NCBI GenBank assembly: GCA_949752745.1
Contig: OX457025.1
Coordinates: forward strand, 102,093,524-102,157,523
Direction: 5' to 3'
Source: Protula sp. h YS-2021
Taxonomy: Eukaryota > Annelida > Polychaeta > Sabellida > Serpulidae
DNA length: 64,000 bases
A model generated the notes under the pieces. It made no database searches, was not told where the DNA came from, and saw only the letters and a program-made list of their open reading frames with translations. The position numbers and the translations under genes were made by a program. Shown one piece after another: positions 43,027-53,639 of the stretch. Every line of letters begins with the position of its first letter. Positions within the stretch are counted from its first letter, which is position 1.

Positions 43027-45928
43027 TCAACTCGGAATTTTGAAGAATTCTATTACGTTATTGAGGGTGCTCTGTAAGACAATTTTCACGTCGATTTTTA
43101 GAAGCTCTGCAATTTTGTCGGCAATAATAAAAATTGATGAAGGAAAATTTGTGTTCTGTTGACCGTAAGGGTGAAGATGTGGGGCGTCAGATTCTAAAAC
43201 CATTCTACGGAGATTTCCCACTGTCAAGAACGTGCCAAGAGAATCAAAATAGGTCAAGTTCTTATAAAAGAGAATCCCATTGATGCCGAAAATAACGTTG
43301 GAGAATCTAGAGGTCCACAGGTTCGCTTCAATATTGTTGACTAAACTATGCTTGTAGATGGGATAATCCTGGGGCAGTATTTCCCATAGTATATTCAGAC
43401 AATCCAAAGAGGCTTGAAGGGGATTGTATTTCGCATGTTCTCTACAATGTATGACTATAGGCAGTCCTCGTTGTTTTGCCAGAATACAAAGTTCTTTTAA
43501 AATTATCTGTTGCGCTTTCTTGTTTGACCCTTCTATTGAGTAATCTAAACCAATTTCCCCTATGGCAACGACTTTTGGACAGGTTTCAACGGCATCTACT
43601 ATCGTTTGGATAATTTCCATGTTCGGATTCTGGGCTTTGACTAATTTTGGGTGGTAACCAATACAGGTAAAGAAACGGCAATTTCCGAGAATCTGTTCGC
43701 GCACTTCATGACACGGAAAACTAGTCGGATAGCAAAACGACGTGACTACGTATTGAAGCTCTCTGTTCGCTGGGGTCCCCCCTAAAAGCTGATCGAAAGG
43801 TATGGTTTTTCCCAATTTTTCAGCGAGTTTTTCTAGATGGCAGTGAGCGTCGGCACCATACACAACGTATTCATACGGATCGTCATACGTCAAGGAGTAC
43901 GTTCCATCTTGATTTCGATTCAGCGTAGCGTCTACGTTGACGTCATTAATGGCAACTGGAAATGATACGTTATGATGGGAGGAATGACTCGTATTCTTAT
44001 GATCCGAATTGCTGCCGGCCCCTTGATCTACGTAAACACAGGGTACGTCCTTAACGATGCACGAAGACGTGGACGTTGTGGTGGTGGGCTCTTGCTCTGC
44101 GTTGGCGCACGGTACGTCACTACCGATACACGAAGACGTAGATGTTGCGGTGATGAGCGCTTGCTCTGCGTTGGCGCACTGTACGTCACTACCGATACAC
44201 GAAGACGTAGATGTTGCGGTGATGGGCGCTTGCTCTGCGTTGGCGCACTGTACGTCACTACCGATATACGAGGACGTAGATGTTGTGGTAACGTCTCTCG
44301 GAAAATCCATATTAACGTCAGATGGTGGTTCATCAGTATGTACTAGATCGACTCGACGTTGAGAAGCATAATTTTCCGCTAAAAGTTCAAGATCAGTCGG
44401 AGATAGTTTCGAATAAAGTAAGAGTACGTTCTTGTACCACGCAAGAGCCGACAGACAATTCGACGTATGAAAGTCAATACTTTGACTAGGTAGTGGATCC
44501 GCCAGAAACAGGTGGAATTCTTCCACGATTGCTCGGTGTAATGGACCCACCTGCTCCGACGGAGCCACTGACAGATGATTTTGCCGCATGAAAAGAGGAA
44601 GGTCGCTAACGTCAAGTACGTTTAATAATGTCGCGATTTGCGTCAAGAATTTCAGGATTTGTTCGCAACGTTCCTTCACCGGGCCCAAATCGTCACGTTT
44701 AAAAAGATAAGGCGAACAATGCTGGCGAGAAAGATGACGTGTCACGTTGTTGGCACTCCAGTTGCACTGAGTAAATGAACGTAACGGACACACAGGCTTT
44801 TTCTTTTGACGGCTGGATCGAGACGACACGTTGATGGAGGAGGTAGCTGTTCTCGATAGCGTCGATACACGAGGCGCGTGCGTGGTGGAAACGTCAATCG
44901 TCGGTACGCAGGCAACATTCGAGGGCGTAACGGGCACAGTGGAGAGTTCAGATAACGTTGAAACACGAGGCGCGTGTGTGGTGGAAACGTCAATCGTCGG
45001 TACGCAGGCAACATTCGAAGGCGTAACATCAGGTGCAACAGGTGCGGCGGGGAGTTCAGAATCGTCACAAAGAGTCGTTACTGTTACGTTTCGTTCGTGT
45101 GGAGGGGCTGCGACAGTCGCATCTTCCGGAATGTTCAAGGAAGCGTTCGAATCACCAACGGTGCAGGGCGGAGCACCAGCACTGCTATACCCCAACTCAC
45201 ACTTGAGCTGTTCGCGCACCCTCATGTGAATTTGTCCCATTATGTTTTTCCCCGGCCACGACTGGACACGCGTCCACATCAGGTCACTCGCACTCAACCC
45301 GGCTGACCAAAAGTAAGCATTTGGGACGGCCTCCGCTATTATCGGCTCGGCAGCCAGTAGAGCATCTCGATACTCGGGCACGTTCCTCAACTTCACTTGT
45401 ACTATCTCTTCCATTATTCCAACTTTCATGTTGTCCCACCTAGGGCTCCCTATGCCGTGCGTCAAGCGCTTTGCCTCCACAGGATCTTCCGTATCAAGCA
45501 GAATTTTATAGGCTATTTTATCCCGATTGAACTCCAGACATTTCCGGTACTGGTAGGCATGCTCAACGGACTTGAAACAATGTCCGTATATTAAAATTTT
45601 GCACGGATAGAGGTTGCTGAGAACACAGCTCGGTCCTTTAAAACTAGTTATAATCCCGATCTTGAAATGGGAGCGAGCGGGGCAATTTGTGTCTAAAAAC
45701 TGATGACCACGACTGAAACAAACCTCACACACCACACCATCTTGCGGGAAGGAACGGGTATCAAATCGAGGATTTGCAATGCTGGGGACTTCCTTCCGAT
45801 AACGCGCGGGACAATTTTCGTCCAAAAAATTATGATCGCAGGTGAAACAAACTTCGCAAACTTTATCGTTGTTAGGGAAGGAAAAGGGATCAAAATTGGG
45901 GTCCGTGATGCTGGGAGCTGTAGAATTC
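43027..45928 (-). CDS. Third ORF: zinc knuckles, NADAR/YbiA-like, zinc finger, TatD nuclease
   Basis: The open frame runs 45954-43027 (975 codons counted from a GTG) but has no early ATG. I place the coding start at the splice acceptor 45928 (967 aa if spliced). Numbered from the GTG: two CxxCx4Hx6C repeats (C33, C36, H41, C48; C76, C79, H84, C91); a NADAR domain ~98-250 (SNLYPCKILIYGHCFKSVEH, WPGKNIMGQIHMRVRE); a Thr/Ser-rich linker with a duplicated 32-aa unit; a zinc finger ~389-412 (CPLRSFTQC...RHLSRQH); four 23-aa repeats ~570-660; and a TatD domain 696-975 with HxH (704, 706), H768, E800 (EIGLDY), H836, H869 and D923 (ESDAPHL). NADAR proteins are N-glycosidases or ADP-ribosyl-guanine hydrolases, and TatD proteins are metal-dependent DNases (family knowledge). 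Its role in the element is inferred. No signal peptide or membrane span, so it is not an envelope. Confidence 0.9.
44035..44300 (-). repeat. 69-bp in-frame repeats in the third ORF
   Basis: Four tandem 69-bp units (23 aa, consensus TSTSSCIGSDVQCANAEQA), ~90% alike. The frame is kept, and each unit carries two Cys. They lie in the linker before the TatD domain. Confidence 0.9.
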
Positions 45929-45946
45929 CTGAAAAGTAAATTCCTT
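45928..45946 (-). promoter_or_regulatory. Predicted splice acceptor for the third ORF
   Basis: Minus strand TTTACTTTTCAG|G with a good pyrimidine tract. The first exon base G is followed in frame by AAT (N10). Joined to the LTR donor, which ends in AT, the junction makes an ATG in frame. Confidence 0.65.
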
Positions 45947-45989
45947 AAGTACACTAAACAACTTAACTACTCCCTAGGTTATCTCGTCT

Positions 45990-48900
45990 TCAACTGGTGA
46001 ATTCATCTAGATACTTAGGTTTCTTAGTTGCCCTTCCTGTACGTGTTTTTCGTTCAGGGATACTTATGTCTGGAATAACGGCACATTGTGAATTTTCTAA
46101 TTGCTGCATTTCCGGTCTGTCATTACTACCGTTAAAGAGGAGGTCCAAATCATAACTGTCACTCCCGGATCCCTCATCATTGTCCCTATCGATTTCTTCC
46201 CCAGTTCCCTGCGCAAATAGGCTATGCCGAAGCTTTCTAAGCCATAAGGGTAGAGCTCTATCTTGGCATAACTTCACATTATTGTGATGTATTACCAATT
46301 CCCTCTTTCTGTCCTTAATTTTTATCAATGCTGGCGACAAAATCTCGACTACTAGGAAAGGGCCGCTCCAAGGAGCTTTCAATTTATTGCTTTGACCAAC
46401 TTTCGATACGTTATTTAGTCTGTACACTGTGTCACCCACAGAAAATTTAGTCTGGTGTAATTTTAAGTCGTAATCTTTCTTCTGTCTCCTCTGGGTCATT
46501 TTCAAAGTGGTTCTGGCAGTTTCTTGTGCCTTAAGCATCTCTCTCCGCAACGTCTTGACATACTCCGGCTCGCTTAAATCCGATTTGACCCAACCTTGAA
46601 AATAAAGGTCAACGGGTTGCCAGACTTCCCTACCCAACATTAACATATTGGGTGTGAACCCAGTTTGTCGGTTAGGAGAAGCTCTAATGGCTCCCGCAAG
46701 CTGTTGCAAATGATCATCCCAAGTATTTTGTTTCTCATTCAAGAAACATCGAATCATCTGCAATATTGTTCTATTGTATCGTTCCACCTGCCCGTTTGAG
46801 GCAGGATGATATGGAGTGGTTCTCAATTTGGAGATTTGCAGGAGGTCACAAACTGCGCGGAAAAGCTTTCCATCAAAAGCTTTACCCTGATCTGTAAATA
46901 TTTGCAGAGGACACCCGAACCTAGAAATGAATCCATCAACTGTGGTTTTCGCCACTGTTTCGGCTGATTGATCTGGGATAGGGTAACATTCAATCCACTT
47001 TGTAAACTGGTCAACCATCATTAGAATGTAAAGGTTGCCACGTTTGCTTGGGACGAAAGGGCCCAACACATCGATGTGAATCCTCTCCATTGGGGCTGAT
47101 ACGTGGTAGCTCTGCATTTCGGCTTTGGGTTTAACGGTAGATTTTTTCTGTTTGTTGCAAACACCACAGGATTTGACATAATCTTTACAATCTGTCGCCA
47201 TGTGGTACCAAATAAAGGATTGCTTAATTTTGTGTAAAGTTTTATCAAAACCTAAATGACCAGCCAGAGTATTGTCATGGCAAAATCCAAGAATTTCGCT
47301 GACAATACTTTCTGGAACCATAAACAGATATTTCGGTGGATGCGGATCTTGATCCCATTGATAGTACAATAAACCGTTTCGAATCACCAACTGGGAGTTG
47401 CATTGCCAAAATTTCTTAACTCCCGGACTTGCTAAGGCAAACTCATCCTCGTCTATTGTCTGTTTGTCCATCCATTTCAGCAAAGTGCCAACTACTGGGT
47501 CATGTCTTTGCAACTCGGCTAATTCCGCTGCTGAATATCCAGGGAGCCAATGTTCTGACGAAATGTTTCCAGTTTCATCAGGAACTATTTGTCTCAGCAT
47601 TAAAGATGCATTCCCTGGTGCTTTCGCGGCCAGAGGGATAACATCGTCAACGTCTTCCTCAAATCGGGCCCATTCGACATGGGCTCTTTGGCAAAATTTG
47701 CACGGGATCCCATTCTTAGCACAAGGCAAACTACTAAGATCCTTTCCGGCTTCATAGCAGTTACAAAATCGCAATTCATCGGGTATGCGTGAAAGAGCAT
47801 CGGCATTCACATGTTTAACGCCAGCACGATGTAATATGACCATATCATACTGGCTTAACTCTTCAAGCCACCGCGCCAAAATACCCTGAATATTTTTAAA
47901 TCTTGTTAGCCAGGTCAATGAATTGTGATCGGTCCGAACATAAAAAGAACGCCCTAAAAGATAATGCCTAAATTGTCTAGTAAATCGTACAACCGCCAGC
48001 AACTCGCGTCTGGTTGCACAGTAATTTCTTTGGGCTGGATTGAGTACCAACGAACCGTAACTGATGACGACTTCCGATCCATCGGGCTTTATTTGACTGA
48101 GTTGACCGCCAATAGAGGTCAACGATGCATCGGTATCTAAAATAAATTTGGAAGTCTGGTCCGGAAACCCTAAAGTTGGCGCGTTTATCAGCATCTCTTT
48201 CAGAGTATCAAAGGATTCCTGATGTCTGTCTGTCCATATAAATTCCACATTCTTTTTCGTCAATTCATACAAACTTGATGAAACTTCTGCCAAATTTTTC
48301 AGGAAATCTCTGTGATAATTTACAAATCCTAAGAATTTTTCGACTTCATTGACCGTCTTCGGCTCAGGCCAATCCCTAACCTTTTCAATATGATTTGGGT
48401 GGACCGTGATTCCCTTCCTGTTCACTATTCTGCCTAAGAATTCGATCTCCGTTTTAAATAGGGCACATTTTCTGGGTTTCAGCTTCAAATCAAAAGTCTT
48501 GAATCGTGTAAAGACTTCGCGTAGATTGTCGATATGCTCATCGAAAGACTTTCCTAGAATCACGATATCATCTAAATAAGCAAGAACTACATTCCACGTT
48601 AGTCCTCTAAGGACTAACTGCATGGCCCTAGAGAAGGTCGCGGGTGCATTACATAAACCAAACGGAAGTCTAACATGTTCATACAACCCGTATTTGGTGA
48701 TGAACGCAGTTTTGTGAATATCGTCTGGATGAACACCCAACTGCCAGTATCCCGATTGGAGGTCTATTGAACTCATAAATGCGTTTCCGCTTAGGGAGTC
48801 CAAACATTCTTGGATTCTAGGCAAAGGAAAAGCATCCTTTACAGTTACGTTGTTAAGTTTCCGATAGTCGATGCACCATCGCACCGACCCGTCCTTCTTC

Positions 48901-50489
48901 CGAACCAGCACCGGGGGACTAGCCCACTCAGAATTCGATTCACGAATGACTCCCATATCTAGCATCTTATTCAAATGCTTCTCCTCTTCCTCCTGAAAAC
49001 CCAAAGGTGTTCGGCGCATTTGTTGTCGTATTGGAGTCGCATTTCCCGTATCGATTCGGTGAGTAACCCCTGAGAAAAACCCCAGGTCGTCATCATCCCT
49101 AGCAAACACTGATTGGAATTCTTTGAGGAATTTTGCAAGTTCCAAGCACTGTCCAATGTTTAAATCCTGACTGGAAGTCATAAATAACTCCTGTACATGA
49201 CTTGGAAGTGTTCGCTTCCACTCGTCTAGGGTAAGCGTTCGAGGATCAGTGGACGCATCACCCCTTGTTCTCCGAATAACAGGTACTCCTGGGGGGGCTT
49301 CCGCAGGTTCACGCCTGCATGTCAAAACTTCAGAGCCATGAGTCTTACGGGACGATTTCTCGGTTTCACTGGCTTGCACAGCCAGTGTAGAGTACTGAGG
49401 ACACAATTTCTCGATGTCCGAGGTTACTGTGAATAACCCATGGCACGATTTCTCAGTATCACCCACTTGAATAGCAGAGTCAGGACATGAGCTCTCGATG
49501 TCCGAGGTTACTGTGAATAACCCATGACACGATTTCTCAGTATCACCCACTTGAATAGCAGAGTCAGGACATGAGCTCTCGATGTCCGACTCAAACACTA
49601 GCAAACCGGCAGACGATTTCTCAGTCTCCGGCACGTTTAACCGAACGTCCGATCCTGCCAAATCACTAGACTCCAGGATTTCTCCCGACTGCATTGCTAC
49701 TCCCAAAAAATGTCCTTTCTTCAGCAGTTTGGGATTATCACTGAGGTTGGTTAAAACTACCAGGATATTATTCGCGGACTTTGTCAAAATTCTCGGCATC
49801 AATAACCCTTTGTGGTTTGTAGTACCTTCCAAGACAACGTCCCCCTCTCCCGCAAGAGTGGTACTACCCAAGACCATAATGGAGGTATTAGCCGGTACCT
49901 TAACCCTCTTTATCAGGAAAACCCTGCTGACCTGGACTTCCTTCCCTGTAGAATTCTTCATCAATTTAATTGGAATTTCTTCATTTTTAATTTTGAAAAC
50001 ATTATTACCTAAATCAATTGTTATTTTGTATTTGTTCATGAAGTCTATACCCAGAATCAGATCGTCCGTGATTGGGGCTACATATATCCTGTCAAGGGCG
50101 AAGAATTGCGAACCAATTTTGAAACGAATACTCATTGCCAAATGGGCCCTAAAATATTGATTTTCGCCTGCACCTTTCAATCGAATAGCTTCTAATAATT
50201 TTGGTGGTGTAGCTAATGAATGGTAGAGCTTCTCACTCATTACAGTTACTTGTGCCGCGCTATCGACAACAGCCCTTACCTGCTGATGATTTAGACTGAT
50301 GTCAATTACAGGTGTCAGATCGTTAGGCTCGGACTTCAGTAACGTTACTTCTCTCACTGTGTCATACCGTAAAGTCTCGTAATGTGACTCTGATATACCT
50401 TCCAAATTTGGACAACCTCTTACATCAACGTCACTTCTGGAGCCGAGGTCAATTAGGCCCTTTCTTATCGATTTCCGGGTCGACACCAC
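45990..50489 (-). CDS. pol: Pol polyprotein: protease, reverse transcriptase, RNase H, integrase
   Basis: 1499 codons counted from a GTG, with no ATG near the start. Aspartic protease (VVDSAAQVTVM, D76-S-A; LILGIDF). In-frame repeats ~290-365. RT ~470-720 with DYRKLNNVTVKDAFPLP, FGLCNAPATF and YLDD near residue 638. RNase H (LDTDAS, RTDHNSL). Integrase with an HHCC finger near 1076-1115 (H-LGFDKTLH, CGVCNKQ), then D (IDVLGPF), D (TDQGKAF) and E (GQVERYN), the last two 35 residues apart. GPY/F-like module (KAPWSGPFLVVEIL) near the C-terminus. The gag stop lies six bases upstream and pol is in the -1 frame, so expression by -1 frameshift or reinitiation is likely. All catalytic residues are present. 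Confidence 0.96.
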   Translation of the reverse strand: MVSTRKSIRKGLIDLGSRSDVDVRGCPNLEGISESHYETLRYDTVREVTLLKSEPNDLTPVIDISLNHQQVRAVVDSAAQVTVMSEKLYHSLATPPKLLEAIRLKGAGENQYFRAHLAMSIRFKIGSQFFALDRIYVAPITDDLILGIDFMNKYKITIDLGNNVFKIKNEEIPIKLMKNSTGKEVQVSRVFLIKRVKVPANTSIMVLGSTTLAGEGDVVLEGTTNHKGLLMPRILTKSANNILVVLTNLSDNPKLLKKGHFLGVAMQSGEILESSDLAGSDVRLNVPETEKSSAGLLVFESDIESSCPDSAIQVGDTEKSCHGLFTVTSDIESSCPDSAIQVGDTEKSCHGLFTVTSDIEKLCPQYSTLAVQASETEKSSRKTHGSEVLTCRREPAEAPPGVPVIRRTRGDASTDPRTLTLDEWKRTLPSHVQELFMTSSQDLNIGQCLELAKFLKEFQSVFARDDDDLGFFSGVTHRIDTGNATPIRQQMRRTPLGFQEEEEKHLNKMLDMGVIRESNSEWASPPVLVRKKDGSVRWCIDYRKLNNVTVKDAFPLPRIQECLDSLSGNAFMSSIDLQSGYWQLGVHPDDIHKTAFITKYGLYEHVRLPFGLCNAPATFSRAMQLVLRGLTWNVVLAYLDDIVILGKSFDEHIDNLREVFTRFKTFDLKLKPRKCALFKTEIEFLGRIVNRKGITVHPNHIEKVRDWPEPKTVNEVEKFLGFVNYHRDFLKNLAEVSSSLYELTKKNVEFIWTDRHQESFDTLKEMLINAPTLGFPDQTSKFILDTDASLTSIGGQLSQIKPDGSEVVISYGSLVLNPAQRNYCATRRELLAVVRFTRQFRHYLLGRSFYVRTDHNSLTWLTRFKNIQGILARWLEELSQYDMVILHRAGVKHVNADALSRIPDELRFCNCYEAGKDLSSLPCAKNGIPCKFCQRAHVEWARFEEDVDDVIPLAAKAPGNASLMLRQIVPDETGNISSEHWLPGYSAAELAELQRHDPVVGTLLKWMDKQTIDEDEFALASPGVKKFWQCNSQLVIRNGLLYYQWDQDPHPPKYLFMVPESIVSEILGFCHDNTLAGHLGFDKTLHKIKQSFIWYHMATDCKDYVKSCGVCNKQKKSTVKPKAEMQSYHVSAPMERIHIDVLGPFVPSKRGNLYILMMVDQFTKWIECYPIPDQSAETVAKTTVDGFISRFGCPLQIFTDQGKAFDGKLFRAVCDLLQISKLRTTPYHPASNGQVERYNRTILQMIRCFLNEKQNTWDDHLQQLAGAIRASPNRQTGFTPNMLMLGREVWQPVDLYFQGWVKSDLSEPEYVKTLRREMLKAQETARTTLKMTQRRQKKDYDLKLHQTKFSVGDTVYRLNNVSKVGQSNKLKAPWSGPFLVVEILSPALIKIKDRKRELVIHHNNVKLCQDRALPLWLRKLRHSLFAQGTGEEIDRDNDEGSGSDSYDLDLLFNGSNDRPEMQQLENSQCAVIPDISIPERKTRTGRATKKPKYLDEFTS
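49395..49620 (-). repeat. 84-bp in-frame repeats in pol
   Basis: Two nearly identical 84-bp units (28 aa: SDIESSCPDSAIQVGDTEKS...) plus partial units on both sides, between protease and RT. A recent expansion that keeps the frame. Confidence 0.92.
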
Positions 50490-50494
50490 AGGGC

Positions 50495-53416
50495 CTAAGA
50501 GTTCGACCCTCTCTCTTTTACCGGTTCTGTGAATGCTATGCGTTTGGAACGGGGTGAACTAAATCGTCCTCTAGGACTAATCTGAGTAGCACAGTCTCGG
50601 GCGAAATGTCCTCTACCGCCACATCGAATACATTCGATTTCATTCGCCCCAATATTTGAAAAACTTTGCGTCATTATTTTGCAAAGCTTATCAAGCTTTG
50701 AATCAATAGACGTCATTGAGCTTCGAGTGTCCTTGTCACTTGTATAAGGACCTTCTTCCCTACGGCTATACCTCTGTGAAGGGGCACTACCTAATGTCCT
50801 GTATTCGGGTCGCTCTACTTGTCCATAGTCCCTGCCGTTCTCAAACCTGGGGGAACGGTTGTAATTCCTATCGGGTGATCGGTAAGCAGATCTATAGGTA
50901 TCAGGAGACCGCGAATCTCTCTCAAAATTTTGACGAGGGGACCTGGAATAACCCACATTTTTATTCCAGTGTTCTCCTTCGTTCCTGTATGGAGAACGTG
51001 AAAAAACATCACGTTCTTCCCACTCACGCTCATATCTGTAAGGGGAATGTCGGTATGAGGAATATCCGTCGTAACTATGGTCAGTCCGATAGGGGGAACG
51101 CGGTGAATATGCACTGGGCCCTTGGAAGCCCTTATCACGTCTATTGCTATGACGTTGTGAGTACACACTACGTTCTCCTTGAACCCTTCCATTTCTAGAA
51201 GGGGAGCGTGGTGAGTACTCAGTGCGTTTGAAATTGTTATCCCTCATCGGAGAACGTTGTTTTGAATCCATTCTTGACCGTTGCACGTTGATAGGCGACG
51301 TTCGGGTTTCATCAGCCAACTTAATTGTTTCGTGGTCATCTTTACGGACTACCCTTACGCTCGGAGAATCTAGTCCTGGCTGCCTAACACTTTTGTCCCC
51401 CAGAATAGTTTTTTGATTGGTTAATGCTACGTCTAAAAGACGCACGGCTTCTTCTAAAGAAGTAGGCATTTGATTAGCTACAGTCCAGGCAACCGCCTTA
51501 TGCTGTACACCATCTAAGAAGGCGTCCGCTGCCATTTGATCCATCATTTCCTGACTAATACCTTCCATCCCCTCCATACCTAGCTTCCTAATTTTGTCCG
51601 CAAACTCATTAATAGTTTCTCCTGACTTCTGTTTTAAAGTCAAGAATTTTTTCCTGATTGACCTTGGGTCCTCCTTCTTGTAAAAGCGCTTTTCTAAGTT
51701 ATTTTTAAGTACTTCGTAGTTCGTCTGTTGCTCTAGGGGTAGCGAAGCAAAGTAATCAGCAGCATGGCTACTGAGGCAGTCCCCTAAATACTGTGCCTTG
51801 TCTTCATCAGAGCAATTGTTCCACTGGCACAACCGCTCGAAGTAATGGATAAATGTTATCCAGTTATTGTCTTCGGAAGAACCAGTGAACTTGTTAAGTT
51901 TTTGAAATTGTTGGTAAATTTGATATTTGCTCGGAAGAGATTTGTCTGATTTTTGTTGTGGTTTTTCTGTTTTATTTTCGCCTTGTGTTTGCCCTGAAAT
52001 AACGGTATTTTGATCTTTGTCATCTGCGTTGTCGCCAGACGCTTTAAGGGCATTGACACTATTACTAGATGTCACTGTATGACCCTGTTCTAAATTATTG
52101 CTATCATCATTTGCGCCTGACACACATCCAATATGACTAGTTGGCGATGCATCACTAGCAATCTGATTCGTGTTTGCTGGAATGTGAACACTGTCAATAT
52201 GCCTAGTTGACGGCGTTCTATTGTTGCACTGCTTATGTAGGGAAGTTGTGTTTGGTTGGTTATGAGACAAAGGATTTGTCGTGTCTGTTGGTGCGGTATC
52301 ATTGGAAAATGGTTGGGGAAACGTTGCATTGAGAACTGACTGACTAATTCCAGAGTTATGAGTTCGTACATCCTGTGTCCCTACTCGTGTGATCGGAGGA
52401 GGAACTGGATAATCATGAGGTGTGTCGAGTGGATTAGTGATACTGTGTTCATTGTGGAGCAACGATGTATCTCGGTGCCTAAAGATTTCAGGTTGTCCTG
52501 CTCGATCCTGGTGTCTACTTAAGTAACGATTTTGCAACTCGTCACTCAAGTGCACCATGGCACGAATTTCTGATTGGCCTTCCAAAAGCCGTTCAACCTT
52601 GGCTAGGGTTTGTTCCATACTGGCTATTGTAATTTGCAAGGGTTCAATTTTTTCATCCAAATGTTCCCCCACCTTCTTGATTTCCGTAGCCACAAAAGTT
52701 TTTGTCTGGTCTATTTGAGACTGAAAATGACCAAGATCCGAGGCAACCTTATCGCTAAAGGTGTTCATCTGGGTCAGTACATTATTGCAATTCGACTCGA
52801 CCTGTGTTAGCCTATCTCCAAATCTGTTCATCTTTTTGCTAAAATGTATTAAACATACCTGATCTCCTCTCCTATAATCGTCTTCAAACTTTTCAAAGCT
52901 AGTTTTTGTAATTTCAACATCTCTCCGAAGGTCAACTATGTTTTTTGTAATCTCAGGAATTGACCATGTTGATGGATTTTGGTTATCCCCCCTGGCTTTG
53001 AGTTCTGCACTGAAACAGGTTTGAGTTATACTAGGTTTGACTTGAATTGTGCCTGCCGGTGAATTCGGCAACGTGGAGGTCTGGTTAAATGGTGGTGTGT
53101 ACTGCATTGTAATTGATCTATGCTGATCAGTTGATAACTGTTGAAGTCGTGGTCGCCCGTCGGAAACCGTATCGTTTCCGATAGGTGATGAAAGTTGGTG
53201 TGAGGGTGACAAAGCACCCCGCAGGCTTACCAAATGTTCGGTGAGTCTTTGTATTTCACCAAGTGAAGGTGATATAGGTGTGGATGTTAACCCATCTGGT
53301 TTGAAACTAGTTCCCGTGTCTCCGCCTGTTGCCAAAGACATTGGAACTGTTTCAGGGGTACTCCCCAAGTCTTTGTGTTTATACACAAAACCGTTGTATT
53401 CAGAGTCCGATTCCAT
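50495..53416 (-). CDS. gag: Gag polyprotein
   Basis: First ATG at 53416 (MESDSEYNGF). The frame is open a little further upstream without ATG. It encodes ~973 aa, long for a Ty3 gag. N-terminal ~130 residues are Ser/Thr/Pro-rich. Then comes a coiled-coil-like region (~170-300, e.g. VESNCNNVLTQMNTFSDKV), a low-complexity Asn/Thr/Ser stretch, and the retrotransposon-gag (capsid) region ~530-690 (WITFIHYFERLCQWNNCSDE; KNNLEKRFYKKEDPRSIRKK). A long Arg/Ser/Tyr-rich tail with repeated RSPYR motifs follows, then one zinc knuckle CIRCGGRGHFARDC (CCHC, standard spacing). The basic repeat tail plus knuckle probably bind genomic RNA. Confidence 0.94.
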   Translation of the reverse strand: MESDSEYNGFVYKHKDLGSTPETVPMSLATGGDTGTSFKPDGLTSTPISPSLGEIQRLTEHLVSLRGALSPSHQLSSPIGNDTVSDGRPRLQQLSTDQHRSITMQYTPPFNQTSTLPNSPAGTIQVKPSITQTCFSAELKARGDNQNPSTWSIPEITKNIVDLRRDVEITKTSFEKFEDDYRRGDQVCLIHFSKKMNRFGDRLTQVESNCNNVLTQMNTFSDKVASDLGHFQSQIDQTKTFVATEIKKVGEHLDEKIEPLQITIASMEQTLAKVERLLEGQSEIRAMVHLSDELQNRYLSRHQDRAGQPEIFRHRDTSLLHNEHSITNPLDTPHDYPVPPPITRVGTQDVRTHNSGISQSVLNATFPQPFSNDTAPTDTTNPLSHNQPNTTSLHKQCNNRTPSTRHIDSVHIPANTNQIASDASPTSHIGCVSGANDDSNNLEQGHTVTSSNSVNALKASGDNADDKDQNTVISGQTQGENKTEKPQQKSDKSLPSKYQIYQQFQKLNKFTGSSEDNNWITFIHYFERLCQWNNCSDEDKAQYLGDCLSSHAADYFASLPLEQQTNYEVLKNNLEKRFYKKEDPRSIRKKFLTLKQKSGETINEFADKIRKLGMEGMEGISQEMMDQMAADAFLDGVQHKAVAWTVANQMPTSLEEAVRLLDVALTNQKTILGDKSVRQPGLDSPSVRVVRKDDHETIKLADETRTSPINVQRSRMDSKQRSPMRDNNFKRTEYSPRSPSRNGRVQGERSVYSQRHSNRRDKGFQGPSAYSPRSPYRTDHSYDGYSSYRHSPYRYEREWEERDVFSRSPYRNEGEHWNKNVGYSRSPRQNFERDSRSPDTYRSAYRSPDRNYNRSPRFENGRDYGQVERPEYRTLGSAPSQRYSRREEGPYTSDKDTRSSMTSIDSKLDKLCKIMTQSFSNIGANEIECIRCGGRGHFARDCATQISPRGRFSSPRSKRIAFTEPVKERGSNS

Positions 53417-53639
53417 TTGTCCACAAACACCTCCTTTCAACTTAACTACCTTATCTAATCTTAAATCTATTTAAATCTACTCTACAGCTATGTGCAAACA
53501 CGTACAGGAAGAAAACTAAGAAAAAGAAATACCTATACCTCTAGGCATACACATGATACCCACTATTCACATGCACAAAAGAAATAACCTATCACTAGGG
53601 TAATATCTATTGCTAGGATAAAAGCAGTGTTTGTAGGCA

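Noticed and set aside
43027..43900. Host or bacterial tatD gene captured by chance next to the element
   Set aside because: The frame is continuous with NADAR and the knuckles and lies between the LTRs, after pol and before the PPT.
43027..45928. Envelope gene of an endogenous retrovirus
   Set aside because: No signal peptide, transmembrane span or furin-type site. NADAR and TatD motifs fit instead.
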